A DNA stretch of 64,000 nucleotides. Origin: Carettochelys insculpta. Its lineage: Eukaryota > Chordata > Testudines > Carettochelyidae. Under the pieces are notes generated by a model. It was not told the origin of the DNA and did not search any database. It worked only from the letters and a program-made list of their open reading frames with translations. Of this stretch, positions 57,821-64,000 are shown piece after piece. Made by a program: the position numbers and the translations under genes. The stretch covers positions 34,933,501 through 34,997,500 of the forward strand of contig NC_134145.1 in assembly GCF_033958435.1 (NCBI RefSeq), read 5' to 3'. The first letter of the stretch is position 1, and every line of letters begins with the position of its first letter.

Positions 57821-58261
57821 TCTTCTTCGAGTGTCCCTGTGGGTGCTCCACCTTAGGTGTCAGGCTCGACCTGGAGCCTCAGATCAAAGATCTTGATAGC
57901 CATTTCTGCTGGACCACGCATGTGTGGCTCCTCTGCTCCTCCTCACGCTCTTTCATCACATGTGCAGTCTGGCTTGATCCAGTTCGTCTCAACTTCCAAC
58001 GGCTGCAGATGGAACTTTCAACTGCTCTCTCCTTGGTTTCAATTTTTCGAATTTTCCTTCTCTATTTCTTCAACATTTGTTAAGTTTTTCTAGTTTAAGT
58101 ACTTTTATTGCTTAATTAACTGTTTAGCGTTTAGCCACTGTTGGGCTGACGCTTAGTTTCCGTTAGTTGTTTAAATCTGTTATTGGAGCAAGGACTCCTT
58201 ATCTATTGATTTGCTAATCTGTCCAGCACTTGCTAATATGCCTGGGTTTAAGAAGTGTGAG
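57821..58261 (+). mobile_element. LTR/leader-like unit, copy 2
   Basis: About 440 bp, directly following copy 1. Its end overlaps the start of a short frame at 58238 (MPGFKKCESCQEAMPASDGH), a Cys-x2-Cys motif typical of the gag-like ORF that resumes after the CR1 at 63376. This suggests it is the 5' terminal repeat or leader of the host retroelement (a DIRS- or LTR-type element, class not settled). Confidence 0.55.
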
Positions 58262-58302
58262 TCTTGCCAGGAGGCAATGCCTGCTTCTGACGGCCACTCA
58301 TA

Positions 58303-58558
58303 GGCCGTTTCTACACATGCCATGCTAATAAACGGCCTGAAATATGCTAATGAGGCATGGATACAAATTTTCCGTGCCTCATTAGCATAAGGTCACATGA
58401 TTTGAAGTCCAGAAGATACTCTTCCAGACTCCAAAACAACTTGTAGAAGCACGGCCCTGGGGGGCGTCTTCTGGATGGAAGTCCTTCTTCCGGAGGCCCC
58501 TTCATCCCAAAAATTTTTGGAGAAAATTTCGGAGAAAGTGGCATGTGTAGAAACAGCC
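58303..58558. mobile_element. TIR element of the TCTACAC family, 256 bp
   Basis: Ends GGCCGTTTCTACACATGCCA and, inverted, GGCTGTTTCTACACATGCCA, with the 3-bp duplication ATA at 58300-58302 and 58559-58561. The interior has GCTAATGAGGCATGG against CCGTGCCTCATTAGC. It interrupts the gag-like frame at a Ser codon. 58561-58630 next to it is a 28-bp tandem repeat (CTGTATTTGTGAGTCTTG). Confidence 0.85.
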
Positions 58559-58626
58559 ATACTGTATTTGTGAGTCTTGTATTTGAGTACTGTATTTCTG
58601 AGTCTTGTATTTGTGTCTGTATTTGT

Positions 58627-59129
58627 AGCTGTGAGTCTTGATTAGGTTTTGAATCAAAACACCGTGTGCTGATTGGCTCAGCTGTAGGCAGAGGGAGGAG
58701 CTATCAGGGAGGCCGAGCACTTAAACCCCGCTTGTAAGCGACCAGGGAGCTTGCGACCGGGTGCTTGCGACCAGGGTGAGTGCTAACAGGAGGGAGTTTT
58801 GAGAGGCTCTCCTGGAGGAGGAGAAGGAAGGAGCAAACGAGAGCACCTTGGGGTAAGTGGCTGCTTGTGTTTGGGGGTTCTGGGCTTGAGTTTGGAGTGC
58901 TGAGGTGAGTGTTTGTTTGAAAGGCCGTGTGCTCAGGCAGGCAGTTGGAAGCTGTAAGTCTTGATTAGGTTTTGAATCGAAACACCGTGTGCTGATTGGC
59001 TGAGCTGTAGGCAGAGGGAGGAGCTATCAGGGAGGCCGAGCACTTAAACCCCGCTTGTAAGCGACCAGGGAGCTTGCAACCGGGTGCTTGCGAACAGGGT
59101 GAGTGCTAACAGGAGGGAGTTTTGAGAGG
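58627..59129 (+). repeat. Tandem 5' UTR units of CR1, 323-bp step
   Basis: 58627-58806 and 58950-59129 are near-identical over 180 bp (both run from AGCTGTRAGTCTTGATTAGG to GGAGGGAGTTTTGAGAGG), exactly 323 bp apart. Both include GCTGATTGGCT (a CCAAT-box on the other strand). They look like repeated promoter monomers. Confidence 0.9.
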
Positions 59130-59249
59130 GAAGTTAGAGGGGGAGCTTGGAGGGAGCCAGTGACTTCTATTGCTCTTAAACTTAAATCCTTTATAACAAC
59201 CTCTATCTGAAACATTTAATTAAACCCTCATATATAATTAGAGTAGGAA

Positions 59250-60173
59250 ATGGAGGCAGAAGCCCAGCAGCAGAGTGGCGGCTATCCTGTTTATTGTGTC
59301 GAGTGCAATATGTATGACTACCTATCCTGTGGGCGGGTGGCATATGTGTGTGCTCGATGCAAGGAGCTCCTGGCCCTCAGAGACCGAGTGCATGCTTTGG
59401 AGGCCAGGGTGGCTGAACTGGAGGAGCTAAGGAAGGCAGAGGTGTTTGTTGATGAGACTTTCCGGGACATAGTAGGGCCGTCCCACCTCCAATCTGACAG
59501 TCCTGATGCTGTCACAGAGGATGAAAGGCTCAGGGAAGGAGAGCAGACAATGGGAGCAGAGGGAAACCATCCCATAGTTGGGACCCTCCTTCCAGAGGGT
59601 GCTATTGTATCCTCTCGCGCCGAGGATACTTCTCCGGGGGAGGGAGCGCCAGCTGTTAGGAAGAAGCAGGTTTTAGTAGTGGGGAATTCGATCATTAGAA
59701 ATATAGATAGTTGGGTTTGTGATGACTGGGAGAACCGTATGGTGACTTGCCTGCCTGTTGCGAAGGTTGCGGATCTCTCGAGGCATCTAGACAGACTTAT
59801 GGGCAGTGCTGGGGAGGAGCCGGTGGTCGTGGTACATGTCGGTACCAATGACATAGGGAAGGGTAGAAGAGATGTTCTGGAGGCCAAATTTAGGTTACTA
59901 GGAAAGGGACTGAAATCCAGAACATCTATGGTGGCATTCTCTGAAATGCTTCCAGTTCCACGCGCAGGGCCAGATAGACAGGCAGAACTTCAGAGTCTCA
60001 ATGCGTGGATGAGACGATGGTGTAGGGCGGAAGGGTTTAGGTTTATTAGGAACTGGGGACACTTTTGGGGTGGGGGGAGCCTATACAGGAATGATGGGCT
60101 CCACCTAAATCAGGCTGGATCCAGACTGCTGGCATTAAACATTAAAAAGGTCGTAGAGCAGTTTTTAAACTAA
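59250..60173 (+). CDS. CR1 ORF1 protein with SGNH esterase domain
   Basis: 307 aa, intact. The N-terminal Cys cluster (16-37, YCVECN and VCARC) is followed by a coiled coil (38-62, LALRDRVHALEARVAELEEL). From about 139 comes an SGNH/GDSL-like esterase: block I VVGNSIIRNID with Ser147 (the usual Asp before Ser is Asn), block III HVGTNDIG (196-203), and the Asp-x2-His motif in NDGLHLNQAG with Asp282 and His285. ORF1 of CR1 binds RNA and assists retrotransposition; its exact esterase role is unknown. The start ATG follows the stop-rich leader. Confidence 0.93.
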   Translation: MEAEAQQQSGGYPVYCVECNMYDYLSCGRVAYVCARCKELLALRDRVHALEARVAELEELRKAEVFVDETFRDIVGPSHLQSDSPDAVTEDERLREGEQTMGAEGNHPIVGTLLPEGAIVSSRAEDTSPGEGAPAVRKKQVLVVGNSIIRNIDSWVCDDWENRMVTCLPVAKVADLSRHLDRLMGSAGEEPVVVVHVGTNDIGKGRRDVLEAKFRLLGKGLKSRTSMVAFSEMLPVPRAGPDRQAELQSLNAWMRRWCRAEGFRFIRNWGHFWGGGSLYRNDGLHLNQAGSRLLALNIKKVVEQFLN

Positions 60174-60283
60174 GAGGTGGGGGAAAGCCTATTGGTGCGG
60201 GGGAGCACCTGGATCGGACGGAGACTTCTCTTACACGAGGCTCCATAGATAGGGATTCCCTAGAAGTTAGTCAGATAGGGAAC

Positions 60284-63178
60284 GTGGGAAATTATATATG
60301 GGCAAGATCAGATGTGAAACAATCGCATATAAAAAAATCCAACGCGTCTGTGAAAGGCAGACATATAAATGGTAGTTTTTTAAAGTGCTTTTACACAAAT
60401 GCTAGGAGTCTGTCTAATAAGATGGGTGAACTGGAGTACCTCATATCAAAGGAGGAAGTTGACATAATAGGCATCACAGAAACATGGTGGAATGAGGACA
60501 ATCAGTGGGACACTATCATACCAGGATATAAATTATATCGGAAAGACAGAACAGGTCGTGCGGGTGGCGGAGTGGTACTATATGTGAAGGATAATATAGA
60601 ATCAAATGAAGCAAAAATCCTAAAGGAATCAAAATGTTCCATAGAATCATTATGGATAACAATTCATTCCTCTAATATGAATATGGCATTAGGAATATAT
60701 TACCGACCACCTAACCAGGACAGTGATAGTGATGCTGAAATGTTAAGGGAGATTAGAGAGGCTATCAAAATAAAAAACACAGTAATAATAGGAGATTTCA
60801 ATTATCCCCATATTGATTGGGTACATGTCACCTCAGGACGGGATTCAGAGATTAAATTTCTTGATGCCTTAAATGACTGCTTCTTGGAGCAGCTAGTACA
60901 GGAACCCACAAGGGGAGAGTCAATTCTCGATCTAGTCCTGACTGGAACGCAGGATCTGGTCCAAGAGGTAACTGTTACTGGACCGCTTGGAAATAGTGAC
61001 CACAATATAATAACTTTTAATATTCCTGTGTTGGGAAGAACACCGCAGCGGTCAAACACTCCTGCATTTAATTTCAAAAAGGGGAATTACACTAAAATGA
61101 GGAAGCTAGTTAAACAGAAACTAAAAGGGAGAGTAACTAAACTAAAATCCCTGGAAGCTGCATGGAAACTGTTTAAAGACACCATACTAGAGGCCCAACT
61201 TAAATGTATACCCCAAATAAAAAAACACAGTAAGAGACCTAACAAAGAACCACCATGGCTTAACAGCCATGTTAAAAAGGCAGTGAGAGAGAAAAGGGCA
61301 GCTTTTAAAAAGTGGAAGTGAAATCCTAGTGAGGAAAATAGAAAGGAACACAAACACTCCCAAATTAAGTGTCATAATGTAGTAAGAAAAGCCAAAAAAG
61401 ATTTTGAGGAACAGCTAGCCAAAAATTCAAAAAATGATAGTAAAATGTTTTTTAAATACATTAGAAGCAGGAAGCCCGCTAAAAAAGCAGTGGGGCCCTT
61501 GGACGATAAAGATATAAAAGGAGCGATCAAGGAAGACAGTGCCATTGCGGAGCGATTAAATGATTTCTTTGCTTCAGTCTTCACGGCTGAGGATGTTACA
61601 GAGGTTCCTAAATCTGAGCCAGCCTTTTTAGGTGACAAATCTGAGGAACTCTCCCAGATTGAAGTGACATTAGAGGAGGTTTTGGAGTTAATTGATAAGC
61701 TGAATAGTAACAAGTCTCCAGGACCAGACAGTATTCACCCAAGGGTTCTGAAAGAACTCAAATGTCAAATTGCGGAGTTATTAACAGTGGTTTGTAACCT
61801 ATCCTTTAAATCCGCTTCGGTACCCAATGACTGGAAGACGGCCAATATAACGCCAATATTTAAAAAAGGCTCTAGAGGAGACCCTGGCAATTATAGACCG
61901 ATAAGTCTAACATCAGTACCAGGCAAATTGGTAGAAACAATAGTAAAGAATAAAATTGCAAGGCACGTAGAAGAGCACGAATTGTTGGGCAAAAGTCAGC
62001 ATGGTTTCTGCAGAGGGAAGTCGTGTCTAACTAATCTATTAGAATTCTTTGAAGGGGTTAATAAACATGTGGACAAGGGGCACCCAGTGGGCATAATATA
62101 CCTAGATTTCCAGAAAGCCTTTGACACGGTCCCACACCAAAGGCTTTTATGTAAATTAGGCGGTCATGGGATAGGAGGAAAGATCCTTTTATGGATCAGG
62201 AATTGGTTAAAAGACAGAAAACAAAGGGTTGGAATAAATGGTAAATTTTCACATTGGAGGGGGGTAACTAGTGGTGTTCCCCAGGGGTCAGTCCTGGGAC
62301 CGATCCTGTTCAACTTGTTCATCAATGATCTAGAAAATGAGGTAAGCAGTGAGGTGGCAAAGTTTGCAGATGATACCAAGTTGTTCAGGACAGTCAAAAG
62401 CAAAAGGGATTGTGAAGAACTACAAAAAGATCTCAGCAAACTGAGTGATTGGGCAGCAAAATGGCAAATGAAATTTAATGTGGGTAAGTGTAAGGTAATG
62501 CACATTGGAAAAAATAACCCAAATTACACGTACAACATGATGGGGTCAATTTTAGCTACGACAGATCAGGAAAGGGATCTTGGAGTTATAGTGGATAGTT
62601 CTCTGAAGACATCCATGCAGTGTGCAGCAGCAGTTAGTAAAGCAAATAGGATGTTAGGAATTATTAAAAGAGGGATAGATAATAAGACAAAAGATATCAT
62701 ACTTCCCCTATATAAAACTATGGTACGCCCACATCTTGAGTACTGCGTGCAGAAGTGGTCTCCTCACCTCAAAAAAGCTATATTGGCATTAGAAAAGGTT
62801 CAGAAAAGGGCAACTAAGATGATTGGGGGTTTGGAATGGGTCCCATATGGGGAGAGGCTAGAGAGACTGGGACTTTTCAGTCTGGAAAAGAGGCAATTGA
62901 GGGGCGATATGATAGAGGTATATAAAATCATGAATGGTGTGGAGAAAGTGAATATAGAAAAATTATTTACTTTTTCCCATAATACAAGAACTAGGGAACA
63001 CCAAATGAAATTGATGGGTAGTAGGTTCAAAACTAATAAAAGGAAATTTTCCTTCACACAGCGCACACACAACCTGTGGAACTCCTTGCCAGAGGAGGCT
63101 GTGAAGGTCAGGACTCTATTAGGGTTTAAAAAAGAGCTCGATAAATTTTTGCAGGTTAGGTCCATAAATGACTATTAG
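60284..63178 (+). pseudogene. CR1 ORF2 (endonuclease-reverse transcriptase) with one in-frame TGA
   Basis: 965 codons in one frame, broken only by TGA at 61319-61321 after FKKWK. The APE endonuclease (60284-61321) keeps the motifs FYTNARS, ITETWW, GIYYRPP, IIGDFNYPHIDW and GNSDHNI. The RT part (61445-63178) keeps SPGPDSIHPRVLKEL, YRPISLTSVPGKLVE, YLDFQKAFDTVPH, GVPQGSVLGPILFN and the catalytic KFADDTKLF. The C-terminal region ends FLQVRSINDY. TGA for CGA (Arg in related copies) is a plausible single CpG decay. It otherwise shows no frameshift. Confidence 0.95.
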
Positions 63179-63376
63179 CCAGGGGTAAAGTATGGTGCCC
63201 TAGCCTTCAGTACAGGGGTAGGAGATGGATGGCAGGAGATAAATCACTTGATCATTGTCTTCTGTTCTCCTTCTCTGGGGCACCTGGCATTGGCCACTGT
63301 CGGCAGATGGGATACTGGGCTGGATGGACCTTTGGTCTGACCCAGTATGGCCATTCTTATGTTCTTATGTTCTTGT

Positions 63377-64000
63377 TTGGTGCTTGAGTGCCCCCATTGT
63401 TCAAAGTTAACTGCGATGCCTCACAGAGACAGGGAGATGCGTCTTCGCACGCTCCTGTTTAAGAAGGCACTGCAACTAGCTCCGCTGGAGAGTGGTGAGC
63501 CCTGTCAGGAGGGACACCCTAAGGATGGAACGTCATCTACTGAGGAGGTGGCACATAAGCACCCAAGAGTCTCCCCCACTCGCTCACTACCCAGTCTGTC
63601 TGTGGGTGCAACAGTCGAGGCTGAAACAAGCTCAACTAAGGTCTCTGGTGCTCGTAAGAAGGCCAGGTCCAAGAGGAAGTCTTCCTCCCCAACGTGGGGG
63701 ATAGAGACCAGCGCTGCAAGAGCCCCTGACTGCCCTGAAGTGGCACCAGAGGCTTCGATCCTGGCAAGGGCACTGGTGAAATCTAGAGTGCCACTGGCAC
63801 AGACAGTATTGGTACCGACAGAGTCTAGAGCACCATCGGCACTGACAGTCCCGGCACTGAGATGCTCAACCTTGGCACCGACAACCACAGCACTGAGATG
63901 CTCAAACTCGGCTCTGACAATCACAGCACTGACAATCATGGCACCAAAAACCATGGCACCACGGTGTTCTTCAGTGGCACTGACAATCACAGCACTGATG
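63377..64000 (+). CDS. Gag-like ORF of the host retroelement, runs off the window
   Basis: The plus frame beginning CLVLECPHCSKLTA (63374; first Met 63416) stays open to the window end. A Cys-x2-His/Cys motif is followed by a basic stretch (HRDREMRLRTLLFKKALQ), a Ser/Lys-rich block (ARKKARSKRKSSS) and a Thr/Ala/Leu-rich tail made of repeats of GGCACTGACA/GGTACCGACA type. Together with the piece at 58238 this resembles gag-type ORF1 proteins of DIRS or LTR elements in reptiles. Family assignment is an inference. Confidence 0.55.
   Translation, partial: MVLECPHCSKLTAMPHRDREMRLRTLLFKKALQLAPLESGEPCQEGHPKDGTSSTEEVAHKHPRVSPTRSLPSLSVGATVEAETSSTKVSGARKKARSKRKSSSPTWGIETSAARAPDCPEVAPEASILARALVKSRVPLAQTVLVPTESRAPSALTVPALRCSTLAPTTTALRCSNSALTITALTIMAPKTMAPRCSSVALTITALM
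63811..64000 (+). repeat. Imperfect tandem array in the gag-like ORF
   Basis: Short words GGTACCGACAG, GGCACTGACAG, GGCACCGACAAC and GCACTGACAATCA recur at irregular 12-30 bp spacing. They encode repeated Ala-Leu-Thr type peptides. The array continues beyond the window. Confidence 0.6.

Larger units (their letters stand above)
58627..63376 (+). mobile_element. Nearly full-length CR1 LINE
   Basis: Tandem 5' UTR units (58627-59129), ORF1 (59250-60173), ORF2 (60284-63178, one internal stop), then a 3' UTR ending in the ATTCTTATG/TTCTTATG microsatellite (63353-63374). It is the best preserved mobile element in the window and lies inside another retroelement whose gag-like frame flanks it. The 5' limit is uncertain because no target duplication was identified. 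Confidence 0.93.

Noticed and set aside
63811..64000. CRISPR-like or satellite array
   Set aside because: Irregular spacing, no conserved repeat-spacer pattern, and it is in frame with the gag-like ORF.

Overview
The window is vertebrate nuclear DNA, most likely from a sauropsid and probably a turtle. Long AT-rich stretches are packed with CR1 LINEs, Penelope-like elements (PLEs) with GIY-YIG endonuclease, many short TIR elements ending in TCTACACTAG-type sequence, hAT remnants and a tRNA-derived SINE. The placement rests on this repeat mix and is an inference. One complete protein-coding host gene is visible.

That gene is F3 (coagulation factor III, tissue factor) on the minus strand. Its six coding exons run from 40996 down to 30068: 40909-40996, 37748-37862, 33932-34116, 33267-33448, 32972-33131 and 30068-30213. 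All introns are GT-AG and the phases agree. The exons sum to 876 nt, or 291 codons plus stop. The product has a signal peptide, two fibronectin-III-like domains with both expected disulfide pairs, the Lys-Lys substrate-contact pair, one membrane helix and a short tail. A TATA box and a paired AP-1-like site lie just upstream in a CpG-rich block. The 3' UTR carries a TIR element 13 nt below the stop codon.

Layout: 1-28 kb is intergenic and repeat-rich. It holds a hAT element, CR1 pieces, three PLE pieces, a 52-bp perfect palindrome beside an orphan CpG island at 6.3-7.0 kb, a decayed LINE at 14.1-17.9 kb and GC-rich tandem repeats at 17.9-19.1 kb. From 28.9 to 41.1 kb is F3, with TIR elements, a fold-back hAT and a palindromic PLE in its introns. 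From 41.5 to 57 kb is intergenic, with two solo LTRs bounded by 5-bp duplications, a rearranged PLE carrying RT and endonuclease pieces, MIR-like SINEs and more TIR elements. From 56.9 to 64 kb is a nested retroelement: two direct copies of an LTR/leader-like unit, the start of a Cys-rich gag-like ORF, a TIR element, an almost intact CR1 (ORF1 esterase; ORF2 with one internal stop), and then a gag-like ORF running off the window.

The most unusual structural signal is that five PLE insertions share one architecture. Each lies between target-site duplications with inverted copies of the same 3' end at its two edges. One copy is complete and the other lacks the last 35-45 nt. The PLE ends also carry a hammerhead-ribozyme-like core. 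No exons of ABCD3 or SLC44A3, the usual F3 neighbours in amniotes, were recognised.
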